The notes: generated from the letters alone by a model not told the origin. Shown: positions 1 to 7,040, counted from the stretch's first letter. The stretch: 37,388 nt of DNA from Leptolyngbya sp. FACHB-8 (GCF_014695575.1 NZ_JACJOO010000082.1:1-37388); one strand, 5' to 3'. Numbers and translations are program-made.

Positions 1-10
1 TTGTTTTGCC

Positions 11-66
11 AGACATTGTTCGGGTCTCCACTTCGCATGCGGGACTTTTGAACAATGTCTTTTTTT
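11..66 (+). terminator. Intrinsic terminator of a gene lying left of the window
   Basis: An 11-bp perfect stem (11-21 with 50-60, AGACATTGTTC and its complement) encloses a 28-base loop and runs straight into seven T residues on the plus strand. This is the form of a Rho-independent terminator, presumably for a plus-strand gene that ends before the window. Confidence 0.6.
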
Positions 67-437
67 GTCGTTGATTTTGTCTGATACCTAAGTGTCAATT
101 GGCGATCTCACAGTTGCTCGTCAAATCCGCCTACTGCACTGTCGTCTCCTGACAAGGGCATTGTCACCTGACAGATGATCTCAATCAAAAGCTTCTGACT
201 GCCCTTCAAACAGTTCCGAAGTCTTGGCTCATCTCCTTAGGATGGGGGCAAGAACTCATGCAAGGTCAGGAGTTTTCCTTTGATGAAGATGATTATGATT
301 CAAGAGAATGACATCAAATTTCTAGAAACCTATATATAGGCTCTTAGAAGCTTGATGTTGTTTTTGATTGCTTTGAAAGTTTGATCTTGGCTCTATCTAA
401 AGATAGATGACTTGTTATAGCAACCTCAGTTTGGGAT

Positions 438-525
438 GGGTGCATCCCAGTTTTGTTAATGTGGCGGGCGAAGCCCGCCACATTAACAAAACTGGGATTT
501 CAATCTGCAAAAGTGGGATGTACCC
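438..525. mobile_element. MITE-like element B with 9-bp target duplication
   Basis: This 88-bp element has terminal inverted repeats of 18 bp (left GGGTGCATCCCAGTTTTG, right end complement GGGTACATCCCACTTTTG, two mismatches). It is flanked on both sides by the 9-base direct repeat GTTTGGGAT (429-437 and 526-534). Removing the element and one repeat restores the left end of a family A element, so this is a clean nested insertion. It has no coding capacity. A 9-bp duplication would suit mobilisation by an IS4-type transposase, which is inference. Confidence 0.7.
444..498. repeat. Perfect palindrome, 26-bp arms, GAA loop
   Basis: The arms 444-469 and 473-498 are perfectly complementary and enclose the loop GAA (470-472). 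The apex is GGGC-GAA-GCCC. It lies inside MITE B and duplicates part of that element's left end in inverted orientation. Confidence 0.85.
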
Positions 526-578
526 GTTTGGGATAAGCTGAAGCGCTATTCTGGAATATGCTTTGAGTACATTGAAAG

Positions 579-621
579 GGTATTTTCGAGTGCTGCGCAA
601 CGCTCAGCCCTCGAAAATACC
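579..621. repeat. Imperfect palindrome, family A inner hairpin
   Basis: The 12-bp arms 579-590 (GGTATTTTCGAG) and 610-621 pair perfectly around a core containing GCGCAACGC. It is a degenerate relative of the hairpins at 2609-2643 and 16882-16916. Confidence 0.6.
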
Positions 622-720
622 GTCAACCTGGCCTCAAGTTACGATAGTAGATTGTGGAGAAGAGAACTGCTGCCTCTAGCATTTTTGAGGGGATGCCAAT
701 TCTCCATATAAAGCAGATTA

Positions 721-746
721 CAAAAAACCGCAGAGTCAACTGCGGT
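721..746 (-). terminator. Minus-strand intrinsic terminator
   Basis: A 7-bp stem (727-733 with 740-746, ACCGCAG and complement) with a six-base loop is followed on the minus strand by a run of six T (complement of 722-727). It may end the transcript of the prepilin-like gene at 1019-1273, about 270 bp upstream on that strand. Confidence 0.65.
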
Positions 747-1018
747 GAGGGGTGTTTGTAGCAGATTTTTAACATGTCTAGTCTACCAACAAGTAATCTG
801 TTAAATACCCTCTTAAAGGTAGAGCTCGGTTTCATTTTTATAAAAACTGGTCTGAGCTTTGTTTTAAAGGGCTATAGTGCGGCTTCCACATCATTTCTCA
901 TTTGGTTCAGACATGGGGAGGGATTGTAGGTGTGTCCTACACCCCTTCTCTGTGCTCCAACTCAATGAGAGGGGTATCAGTTGTGCACTCCCCTTTTTGG
1001 TCAATCGTTATCACTGGC

Positions 1019-1273
1019 CTAGAGGCGAGCTGCATCTTTGCTGCTATCAAAATGGGGCAATGAAAATGGCCCTGTTGCAACATAGCTGTAACCTAGATGT
1101 GCCGTGATAAGGAGCAGGGCGATCGCCAACAATACTTCTAAAATTTCATAGCCTGATCTCGAACGTAGCGTTGATTGAAAATTCGGCTTCTTATCCAAAC
1201 GTGCTTGAGGGAATGAAGAGTGTTCTTGCGTAACAGGAGGATCTTCTATTTTTTGCTCGTTAAACTTTCTCAT
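1019..1273 (-). CDS. Very short type IV prepilin-like protein
   Basis: The 84-residue product has a 40-residue hydrophilic leader with basic residues just before Gly41 (R37, R39). The segment Gly41-Tyr42-Glu-Ile-Leu-Glu46-Val-Leu-Leu-Ala follows. Gly at -1, an aromatic at +1, Glu at +5 and then about 20 hydrophobic residues is the type III signal of type IV prepilins, cut and N-methylated by PilD. The predicted mature part is only 43 residues, far below a normal pilin (over 100), so no globular head is possible. It could be a pilin-like membrane anchor, a regulator of pilus assembly or a decayed pilin gene. GGTAGG lies ahead of the ATG. No other pilus gene is in the window. The prepilin signal is clear; the function is unknown. 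Confidence 0.6.
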   Translation of the reverse strand: MRKFNEQKIEDPPVTQEHSSFPQARLDKKPNFQSTLRSRSGYEILEVLLAIALLLITAHLGYSYVATGPFSLPHFDSSKDAARL

Positions 1274-1837
1274 GCTGGCCTACCTACCGTTTATAGAAAC
1301 AAGGGTCAATAATTAAATACAAAATCTCGCTTGGTATCGAAAGAATAAGCGCAGATTGAAATTCTCTATAGAAACTTTTTAGTATGTCTCTTCAAGATTT
1401 AGAAGCCTATTAGCAATAGGTCTATTGCCTACCTACCCTAATTAAGTAAGCCATCAATACTTCTACTCAAGTTAGCAATCACTAGCAATACCCGCTCCAT
1501 CCTGTAGTGGGACTCAGATAAGGCTGACACGAATGGCCCGGAAACGCTCTAACCCAGCGAAGTTTTAGGAATACAAAAAAACATAACCACATTGATTTAT
1601 ACCATCTACTTCATATTTTATTTATATTTTTCGAATTCTGCTTTGCAAAATTTAGTATAGTGAAATCGTCGTTTAAGATACATCTAATTTTCTGAATTTA
1701 TTCGGGAACTTATTTGATCATATTGTCGTCGCACGTCTAATCTGGCTTCTTTCAATAATAGAAGTAGGCCTTATTTAATCGATGGATTAACTTAAAAAAT
1801 ACCGTTTGTGGACGCTCTAGCAGTTGGAAGATAATGA
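1274..1837. other. AT-rich intergenic region between divergent genes
   Basis: No gene seen. It must hold the promoters of the prepilin-like gene (minus) and of the response regulator (plus). A 16-base inverted repeat, GCAATAG-GT-CTATTGC at 1413-1428, has the size and symmetry of an operator, but nothing ties it to a regulator. Confidence 0.4.
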
Positions 1838-2227
1838 ATGGCAAAGCTATCTCCCTGTCGATTGTTGGTTGTTGACCAGTATGTCGACACATCTGAACTA
1901 TTCACATTTGCCCTTGAAACAGCAGGTGCATCGGTCGTAACTGTTTCTTCTGCCACAGAAGCTTTGAGAGCTTTAGATGAAAGCCATTTTCATGGGCTGC
2001 TTTGCGAAATTGTCCTTCCCGATATGGATGGGTGTGAACTACTGCGCCGCTTACGCACGGGTACAAAAAAGTATTGGCAATATTTACCTGCGATCGCGAT
2101 TACTGGATTTGTGACTAGAACCATTCAACAAGAGGTTTTAGCTGCCGGATACTCAGCTTATATGGCAAAGCCTGTAGATTTGGATCAACTCATTGCTGCG
2201 ATCGCTACCCTCATCCAACCTTTATAG
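1838..2227 (+). CDS. Single-domain response regulator with Glu at the phosphorylation site
   Basis: The 129 residues form one CheY-like receiver domain with no output domain. The first strand ends VVD13-Q14, so one of the usual two acidic residues is Gln. The segment LLCE57IVLPDMDG aligns with the LLDVMMPxxDG motif of receivers, which puts Glu57 (codon GAA) where the phospho-accepting Asp belongs. The switch Thr89 (AITGF) and conserved Lys111 (AKP) are present. Receivers with Glu here cannot form the normal aspartyl phosphate and often behave as constitutively active or phosphorylation-independent switches. It stands alone: the neighbouring prepilin-like gene is divergent and no kinase is adjacent. 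The ATG start fits the receiver's normal N terminus. Receiver identity is sure; the signalling consequence is inference. Confidence 0.9.
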   Translation: MAKLSPCRLLVVDQYVDTSELFTFALETAGASVVTVSSATEALRALDESHFHGLLCEIVLPDMDGCELLRRLRTGTKKYWQYLPAIAITGFVTRTIQQEVLAAGYSAYMAKPVDLDQLIAAIATLIQPL

Positions 2228-2368
2228 CCGGCGTAAGTCCTATTCGAGATAGCCCTAGAAAGAAGTTGCTTCAGAGCAGCGTAGCTATTTATGAGGATTT
2301 GCCTAGCGTGATAATCTCCTCTTATGGCATCCCTCTAAAGGTAGAATCCATCTGTTTCAAATGTTAAT

Positions 2369-2393
2369 AAAAACCGCCATCTAATGACGGCGG
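2369..2393 (-). terminator. Terminator-like hairpin, minus strand
   Basis: The stem CCGCC (2374-2378) pairs with GGCGG (2389-2393). On the minus strand it is followed by TTTTT (complement of 2369-2373). It is also rich in A on the other side, but there is no T run for plus-strand termination. Which minus-strand transcript it would end is unclear; the nearest minus-strand gene ends at 3361. Confidence 0.4.
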
Positions 2394-2543
2394 AGAAAAA
2401 CCCTTAAGGTATCTAGGTTTAGCATTCCCTATATTGCTTCCATTGCGACATTTAATATCCTAATGATGCGATCGCCCAATTTAGCAGGGTTAGTAAGGAA
2501 CTCAGCCTAAAAACTTTAAAGTTTAGTACGTTCCCTAATTCTA

Positions 2544-2665
2544 ACCTCAGTTCGGGATAAGCTGAAGTGCTCATTTTGGCGTGCGCTTTGCACACGCCAA
2601 AATGAGCGTTTTCGAGTGCCGCGCAACGCGCGGCACTCGAAAATGTCCTTAACCCAAACTGAGGT
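2544..2665. mobile_element. MITE-like family A, copy 2
   Basis: The ends are ACCTCAGTTCGGG at the left and CCCAAACTGAGGT at the right, an inverted repeat with one mismatch. Inside are two hairpins in tandem. Arms at 2569-2607 surround GCTTTGC (GCTCATTTTGGCGTG stem). Arms 2609-2624 and 2628-2643 pair perfectly around AAC with apex GCGC-AAC-GCGC. The second hairpin is shared with the copy at 16860-16937; the first is not. ATTCTA flanks the left end and recurs two bases beyond the right end, a possible target duplication. Confidence 0.65.
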
Positions 2666-2796
2666 CGATTCTAGGGTGCTCCCTAGAATTACAAAGACGG
2701 TCTGTTTTTCTATCTAAAGGGGTATCTTTTCGTGCACAAGGATAGGTACTGTGAGAGAAATAATTAATCTTTCACTTAAAAAAAGGTTATCAACGT

Positions 2797-3021
2797 GTGA
2801 TTTCTTCCTGGCATAATCCTCTCCCATCCGAGGAATACGCAGCTCATTTGGTAGTTGTCTGTTTCTACAGTGGCAGATGGATTCCGATCATGTTTTACCC
2901 ACTCATTGATGCAATCGAATTGCATCGAAAAGCAAAACCCCTGGGGCAAGAATTCTTTATCTTTCCCTCTAGCGAAGCGCTAATCGAGAAACTTAGATTC
3001 CATGAATACTATGGACTGTAG
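2797..3021 (+). CDS. Hypothetical protein, 74 residues
   Basis: A 74-codon frame starts at GTG with an AAAGG stretch about ten bases ahead. The product is mixed hydrophobic and charged, with VVVCFYSGRWIPIMFYP in the first half and FFIFPSSEALIEKLRFHEYYGL at the C terminus. It lacks a signal peptide or an obvious membrane segment. I do not recognise a family. The amino-acid mix looks protein-like rather than random, and no competing frame covers it. It is flanked by repeat elements on both sides and may be species-specific or a remnant. Confidence 0.4.
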   Translation: MISSWHNPLPSEEYAAHLVVVCFYSGRWIPIMFYPLIDAIELHRKAKPLGQEFFIFPSSEALIEKLRFHEYYGL

Positions 3022-3131
3022 AGGGAGAAGGCATCTTCTTCCTCACAAGCTCGTGTAGGAGCAATGGTATGTATTTACAGAGTGGATGATGAATAGAAAA
3101 GTCATCATCAAGATGCGCACAATAGATTGCT

Positions 3132-3237
3132 TACAGCGCTTTGCGCTTGAATCAGCCACGGTTGTTTTTGTGAGAGCCGCGCGGAGCGCGGCTCTCACAA
3201 AAACAACCAGATTTTAAGCGTTTGAAAAGCGCTATCA
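3132..3237. repeat. Family D element, copy 1, with GGA-loop palindrome
   Basis: The left 35 bases (3132-3166) are identical to 32539-32573. A perfect 23-bp palindrome follows: arms 3160-3182 and 3186-3208 with loop GGA and apex GCGC-GGA-GCGC. The outer ends ACAGCGCTTTGC and the complement of TGAAAAGCGCTAT form a weaker terminal inverted repeat. Confidence 0.7.
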
Positions 3238-3269
3238 GTCAATGATGAATCTCCACAATTTAGGACAGT

Positions 3270-3310
3270 TATGTTTGAAAAGCCGCACTCAGCACGGCTT
3301 TTCAAACATA
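3270..3310. repeat. Inverted repeat, 16-bp perfect arms
   Basis: The arms 3270-3285 (TATGTTTGAAAAGCCG) and 3295-3310 pair perfectly around the nine-base loop CACTCAGCA. It lies 50 bp beyond the 3' end of the VOC gene at 3361 and could act as an mRNA 3' stabiliser for that operon, but no T run follows. Confidence 0.7.
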
Positions 3311-3360
3311 ATCTGTCTGCTTCTGAGCGTGTAGCACTATATTCGAAGTTTTGATGTCGT

Positions 3361-3795
3361 TTACACCTCTACCTTTTCCTGGGCAGATTCAGCCTGATCG
3401 ATTGCATCAGCTTCCATGTATACCAGTTCCCAAATGTGGCCATCTAAATCTTGAAACCCGTGCCCATACATGAACCCGTGGTCTTGAGGTTCGTTGTAAG
3501 TTGTACCACCAGCGGCAATTGCTGCACGAATCATTTCATCCACTTTTACTCGGCTCTCAACAGACAAGCACGTCAGCACTTCAGTACTTTTTGTGGCATC
3601 ACAAATCGCGTTTGGGGTGAACGTCTTGAACTTCTCGTGGGTCAAAAGCATCACGAAGATGTTTTCAGAGACAATCATGCAGGCGGCAGTTTCATCAGTA
3701 AATTGAGGATTGAACTGAAAGCCAAGTTGTGTAAAAAACTCGATCGATTGCTTGAGATTTTTAACAGGTAGATTGACAAAAATTTGAGTACCCAT
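3361..3795 (-). CDS. VOC (glyoxalase/bleomycin resistance) superfamily protein
   Basis: The 144-residue product has a single VOC module. It opens with IFVNLPVKNLKQSIEFFTQLGFQF, the first beta-alpha-beta of the fold. It closes with GHGFQDLDGHIWELVYM, where Glu in the WEL motif is a usual metal ligand. The other N-terminal ligand position holds Asn, so metal binding and lyase activity are uncertain; such proteins often bind or sequester small molecules. It is the last of four co-directional genes behind a duplicated ECF-type promoter, with a 74-bp gap to the gene before it. Substrate unknown. Confidence 0.85.
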   Translation of the reverse strand: MGTQIFVNLPVKNLKQSIEFFTQLGFQFNPQFTDETAACMIVSENIFVMLLTHEKFKTFTPNAICDATKSTEVLTCLSVESRVKVDEMIRAAIAAGGTTYNEPQDHGFMYGHGFQDLDGHIWELVYMEADAIDQAESAQEKVEV

Positions 3796-3869
3796 GGTTT
3801 CTCTCGGCGTTGTGTGTTGTAGAACGATCTGTGAAAAACTGCAAGTAAGTTGAAGGGTGATTAGAAGAT

Positions 3870-4280
3870 TCAGACCACCTGCTCACAGTTGACCATCCAT
3901 GGTGTACCGAACTGGTCAATCAACATGCCAAAACGGGCAGACCAAAAGGTTTGAGCGATCGGCATCGTCACTTTGCCGTTTTCTGCTAAGGCGTAAAAAA
4001 TAGCTTCGGCTTTGGCTGGCTCGGTAACGCTAATCTGTACGTAGAAGCCTTGAGAGGTTTCAAAATATCCGGGTGGGCAGTCAGACCCCATTAACAAGCG
4101 ATCGCCCAAATCAAGGCAAGCATGCATAATTTTGTCATGCCATTCAGGTGATACATTTTCTGCCGAGGGTGCTTCCTTGTGCGTCATCATCATCGTGATC
4201 TTGCCACCGAGACATTGCTGATAGAACTTAAACGCTGCCTCGCAGTTACCATTGAACATCAGATACGGATTGATTTTCAT
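3870..4280 (-). CDS. PhnB/YjdN-like VOC family protein
   Basis: The 136-residue product begins INPYLMFNGNCEAAFKFYQQCLGGKI and ends FGMLIDQFGTPWMVNCE. Both are diagnostic of the PhnB-like branch of the VOC fold (often annotated 3-demethylubiquinone methyltransferase-like, without proof of that activity). It is full length for the family. It is the third gene of the operon transcribed from the promoters near 5632-5743, 32 bp after the stop of the previous gene. PhnB-like and YCII proteins commonly accompany ECF42-type sigma factors. Enzymatic role unknown. Confidence 0.88.
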   Translation of the reverse strand: MKINPYLMFNGNCEAAFKFYQQCLGGKITMMMTHKEAPSAENVSPEWHDKIMHACLDLGDRLLMGSDCPPGYFETSQGFYVQISVTEPAKAEAIFYALAENGKVTMPIAQTFWSARFGMLIDQFGTPWMVNCEQVV

Positions 4281-4312
4281 GACTGCTCCTTTGATTCGTC
4301 TAGTGGATTTCG

Positions 4313-5161
4313 TTATGGATTGAGAGTAAGGACCGCTTGAGAATTTTCTGGACTAAATGGCACCGAGATATGTTCATGTAAGATCTGCCATTCGCTCTGG
4401 TGTCTCTGACAAACAGTCGTAGCGCGCATCCACATTTGCATCGCAGGATGGTCTTCTTCTCCTGTGAAATGGAATAGCCAGTGCGCAGCTGCTAAATCAC
4501 CATTGACAGTAACCGTAAGATCTCGTGTTTCCATCCCAAAAGAGTCTGGGAAGTAAGGCAAACAGTCCTTCCATAATTGGCGAATTGCTTCTTTCCCTTT
4601 GGTTTGGAATGGCGGTTTGACGTCAAAGAGGATAGCCCCATCAGCATAGCGAGACATGATTTGATCCACGTCCTTTGTGCAAATAGCATGCTGTTGGTCG
4701 GTAATTAGCTGGTGAATTTGAGCTTCATGGGTTGTGTGAGTATTTTCTGTTGCTGTGTTAGAAAATGACTCTGTAAACTCAGCACTGGCTTCCTGAACAT
4801 CTTCAGGAAAGTCTTCAAATTCCTGTACTTGACGGACTTCGATCGTCTCATTGCCTGAGGCCGGACAGCGAGAAGCCCACTCAATGGCTTCCTCTTTCGA
4901 GTTCACTTGAATCATCCAGTAGCCACCAAGCACCTCCTTCACGTCTGAGGAAACTCCCTCAGTCACTTCTGGCTTTCCCTCACTGAAGGTCACCCGTGCG
5001 CCCATTGAGGGTGGGTGAAGCCCTTCGAGGGTAATGAGTACACCCGCCTGTTGAAGGGATTCGTTATATTTCATCATGGCTTCAACCGCTTTGGCATCCG
5101 GCATCGCTCCTGGAGCTGCATTCTCGTAGCCTCTGGGAATCATGAGCAACATAAATCGCAT
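4313..5161 (-). CDS. YCII-NTF2 (SnoaL-like) fusion protein
   Basis: I place the start at the ATG at 5161 (protein MRFMLLMIPRGYE), because AAGGAG lies eight bases ahead. An in-frame upstream start at 5254 would overlap the previous stop codon region and lacks a ribosome site. The 282-residue product has a YCII-related domain at about residues 1-115. Its DGPF loop is changed to TEGVSSD but the following LGGYWMI strand is kept. An acidic and Ser/Thr-rich linker follows, then an NTF2-like domain of the SnoaL/DUF4440 type at about 145-270 (HQLITDQQHAICTKDVDQIM through WQILHEHISVPF). NTF2-like folds make small pockets for isomerases or hydrolases. Fusion of the two families suggests they act on the same molecule; this is inference. 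Confidence 0.85.
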   Translation of the reverse strand: MRFMLLMIPRGYENAAPGAMPDAKAVEAMMKYNESLQQAGVLITLEGLHPPSMGARVTFSEGKPEVTEGVSSDVKEVLGGYWMIQVNSKEEAIEWASRCPASGNETIEVRQVQEFEDFPEDVQEASAEFTESFSNTATENTHTTHEAQIHQLITDQQHAICTKDVDQIMSRYADGAILFDVKPPFQTKGKEAIRQLWKDCLPYFPDSFGMETRDLTVTVNGDLAAAHWLFHFTGEEDHPAMQMWMRATTVCQRHQSEWQILHEHISVPFSPENSQAVLTLNP

Positions 5162-5253
5162 TGAAGTATCTCCTTGTTCAATTTGTGGATTGAAGGTTCT
5201 AATAGTTGGATTGGGACGGTTGGCAAAATCAGGCAAGCTGGAACTAGCGAACA

Positions 5254-5610
5254 CTAGCCTTTTGGCAAACCTGCAACTTCAAGCACAGGGCGAATCTCGA
5301 CCGTGCCAACTCGGGCACCTGGAATCTGCGCGGCGATCGCGATCGCTTCATCCAGATCCTGAGCATCAATAAGGAAGAAACCGCCCAATTGTTCACGGGT
5401 CTCAGCAAATGGGCCATCGGTCACCAATGATTTGCCCTCACGTACCCGGACACTGGTTGCTGTCGCAACAGGATGGAGGGGAGCAGTCGCCAGATATTGG
5501 CCCTTTACGTTGAGTTCCTGGGCGAGTTGGGCCGATTCTGCATAGCAATGCTCCCGCTCAATTTCGCTCAGAGCATTTTCTTCCATGTAAATCAGCAGCA
5601 TGTATTTCAT
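5254..5610 (-). CDS. YCII/DGPF-domain protein
   Basis: The 118-residue product is a single YCII-related domain. It begins KYMLLIYMEE and carries the diagnostic TDGPFAETREQLGGFFLIDA segment near residues 63-82. The ATG is preceded by AAAGGAGG at good spacing. The biochemical function of DGPF proteins is unproven; the related YciI fold has a putative His/Asp active site. It is the first gene of the four-gene operon. Both copies of the duplicated promoter lie directly upstream, so the operon appears to be the target of the divergent ECF sigma factor. Genes for DGPF proteins next to ECF42 sigma factors are an established association. Confidence 0.93.
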   Translation of the reverse strand: MKYMLLIYMEENALSEIEREHCYAESAQLAQELNVKGQYLATAPLHPVATATSVRVREGKSLVTDGPFAETREQLGGFFLIDAQDLDEAIAIAAQIPGARVGTVEIRPVLEVAGLPKG

Positions 5611-5631
5611 TGGGTTGCCTCCTTTGCAAGT

Positions 5632-5660
5632 GAATCGAACAACAATCGCTCAAATCGACA
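5632..5660 (-). promoter_or_regulatory. Putative ECF42 promoter, proximal copy
   Basis: Read on the minus strand: TGTCGA (complement of 5655-5660), a 17-base spacer, then CGATTC (complement of 5632-5637), with the YCII start codon about 20 bases downstream. From memory, ECF42 promoters have TGTCGA at -35 and a CGA/TC-type -10. The match is by eye. Confidence 0.6.
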
Positions 5661-5714
5661 CCTCGCCAAAAAATTTCTCATTCGGTACGATTGAACTTTG
5701 CTTCCTTTGTAAGT

Positions 5715-5743
5715 GAATCGAACAACAATCGCTCAAATCGACA
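5715..5743 (-). promoter_or_regulatory. Putative ECF42 promoter, distal copy
   Basis: Identical arrangement to the proximal copy: TGTCGA (complement of 5738-5743), 17 bases, CGATTC (complement of 5715-5720). Both copies face the YCII operon. No TGTCGA faces the sigma gene itself. Confidence 0.55.
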
Positions 5744-5771
5744 CCTTGTCAAAATTTTTTGATGTCTTTTT

Positions 5772-7040
5772 ATGTCAGGTATGGCTTCAACCTCAAAATC
5801 AGATGTAACTCAGGCGATTGCTTCAGTTTATCGGGCCGAATGGGGGCGGATTGTCGCCATCCTGATTCGACTAGTGGGAGATTTTGATATTGCAGAGGAA
5901 GCGGCACAGGAGGCGTTTGCAGCAGCAGTCAATCAGTGGGAGACCAGCGGTGTTCCCGATCTTCCTCGCGCCTGGATTATCCGCACAGCTCGCTACAAAG
6001 CGATCGATCGCCTTCGACGACGCACGCGACTCAACGAAAAACTAGAGTGGTACGCTGCATCCGGTTTAATTCCGTCGAGCGAGGAGCCCACTTACGACTC
6101 TGATGAAATTCCAGACGATCGACTACGGCTAATCTTTACCTGCTGTCACCCGGCCCTGGCAACCGAAGCACAGGTTGCTCTGACCCTGCGAATGCTAGGT
6201 GGACTGGAAACAGACGAAATTGCCCGCGCATTTCTCGTACCTACAGCGACGATGGCACAACGGCTGGTGCGTGCCAAACGCAAGATTCGAGATGCAGGAA
6301 TTCCTTACAAAATGCCAGATGCAACCGATCTCGCTTCTCGAATAAACGCAGTGCTAACGGTGATTTATCTCATTTTTAATGAAGGCTATGCGGCGACTAA
6401 AGGCGAGACGATCGTCAGAGCAGACCTGTGCACTGAGGCAATCCGGCTGGGGCAACTGCTGAGGCAGTTGATGTCGCCCCAGCCTCCTCCAGAAGCGACC
6501 GCACTGGTGGCGTTGATGTTACTCCATGACTCGCGACGCGATGCGCGTCTGGATGAGGCAGGCAACCTAATTCTGCTTGAGGATCAAGACCGGAGTCGTT
6601 GGCATCACCAACAAATTGCCGAGGCGTTGCCACTGGTGGAAGAGGCATTACGGGGTGGAACGGGAGTTTATGCCCTGCAAGCGGCGATCGCAGCACTCCA
6701 TTGTCAGGCTACACGAGCCGAAGAAACAGACTGGGCACAGATTGCGCAGCTTTATGGTGTGCTGGAACGTTTGCAACCATCACCGATCGTGTCGCTCAAC
6801 CGGGCAGTGGCGATCGCGATGGCCGATAGTCCTCAGGTAGCACTTGGACTGATTGATAGACTTGCCACTGAACTCGACAGCTATCATCTATTCCATGCTA
6901 CCCGTGCGGATTTATTGCGGCGCGTTGGAGCATTCACAGAAGCGACGCAGAGTTATACACGGGCATTGGAACTGGTTACAAATGAGAGTGAACGTCGCTT
7001 CTTGGAGCGTCGTCTGCGTGAAGCGCTGTATCCAGACTAG
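5772..7040 (+). CDS. ECF sigma factor, ECF42-like, with C-terminal extension
   Basis: The 422-residue product has sigma region 2 at about 15-90 (DFDIAEEAAQEAF, then RAWIIRTARYKAIDRLRRR). Region 4 is at about 115-170 (LETDEIARAFLVPTATMAQRLVRAKRKI). A 240-residue helical extension of the type found in ECF42 follows (INAVLTVIYLIFNEGY, LCTEAIRLGQLL, TPR-like repeats to the end). Members of this group work without a classical anti-sigma factor, the extension being thought regulatory, and are linked to DGPF genes, as here. The gene diverges from the YCII operon. A second ATG at 5781 is possible; neither start has a clear ribosome site. The signal sensed is unknown. Confidence 0.93.
   Translation: MSGMASTSKSDVTQAIASVYRAEWGRIVAILIRLVGDFDIAEEAAQEAFAAAVNQWETSGVPDLPRAWIIRTARYKAIDRLRRRTRLNEKLEWYAASGLIPSSEEPTYDSDEIPDDRLRLIFTCCHPALATEAQVALTLRMLGGLETDEIARAFLVPTATMAQRLVRAKRKIRDAGIPYKMPDATDLASRINAVLTVIYLIFNEGYAATKGETIVRADLCTEAIRLGQLLRQLMSPQPPPEATALVALMLLHDSRRDARLDEAGNLILLEDQDRSRWHHQQIAEALPLVEEALRGGTGVYALQAAIAALHCQATRAEETDWAQIAQLYGVLERLQPSPIVSLNRAVAIAMADSPQVALGLIDRLATELDSYHLFHATRADLLRRVGAFTEATQSYTRALELVTNESERRFLERRLREALYPD

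Larger units (their letters stand above)
423..630. mobile_element. Degenerate copy 1 of MITE-like family A
   Basis: The left end ACCTCAGTTTGGGAT followed, after an insertion, by AAGCTGAAGCGCT matches the left part of the copy at 2544-2665 (ACCTCAGTTCGGGAT, AAGCTGAAGTGCT). Further in, TTTTCGAGTGCTGCGCAACG at about 583 matches the inner hairpin of the copies at 2609 and 16882. The right terminus is eroded, so the end coordinate is approximate. Another small element (438-525) has inserted in its left end. Confidence 0.5.
67..1018. other. Gene-poor stretch with nested repeat elements
   Basis: No convincing gene is present. The stretch holds a short palindrome CCTATATATAGG near 329, a nested pair of MITE-like elements (about 423-630) and a minus-strand terminator (721-746). 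The short open frames here are translations of hairpins; the minus-strand frame at 623-835 reads through the terminator stem-loop. The remainder shows nothing I can name. Confidence 0.6.
2228..2796. other. Intergenic region with terminator and MITE
   Basis: No gene seen. It contains a minus-strand terminator-like hairpin (2369-2393) and a family A element (2544-2665). Confidence 0.5.
5615..5753 (-). repeat. Tandem duplication of a promoter-leader cassette
   Basis: Positions 5615-5670 and 5698-5753 are 56-bp direct repeats at an 83-bp offset, differing by only a few C/T exchanges. Each carries TGTCGA and CGATTC promoter elements and a copy of the ribosome-binding site of the YCII gene (read on the minus strand). 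The distal cassette therefore starts a leader that runs through the proximal one. Confidence 0.85.

Noticed and set aside
415-600. Open frame of 61 codons on the minus strand
   Set aside because: It is a translation of MITE B and its palindrome, so the frame is an artefact of repeat structure.
623-835. Open frame of 70 codons on the minus strand
   Set aside because: It reads through the terminator stem-loop at 721-746 and has no ribosome site or protein-like pattern.
877-1107. Open frame of 76 codons on the plus strand
   Set aside because: Its composition is unlike a protein and it overlaps the end of the prepilin-like gene on the other strand.
5615-5753. Direct repeats considered as the start of a CRISPR array
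   Set aside because: Only two copies occur, they overlap the leader of a gene and contain promoter elements and its ribosome site.
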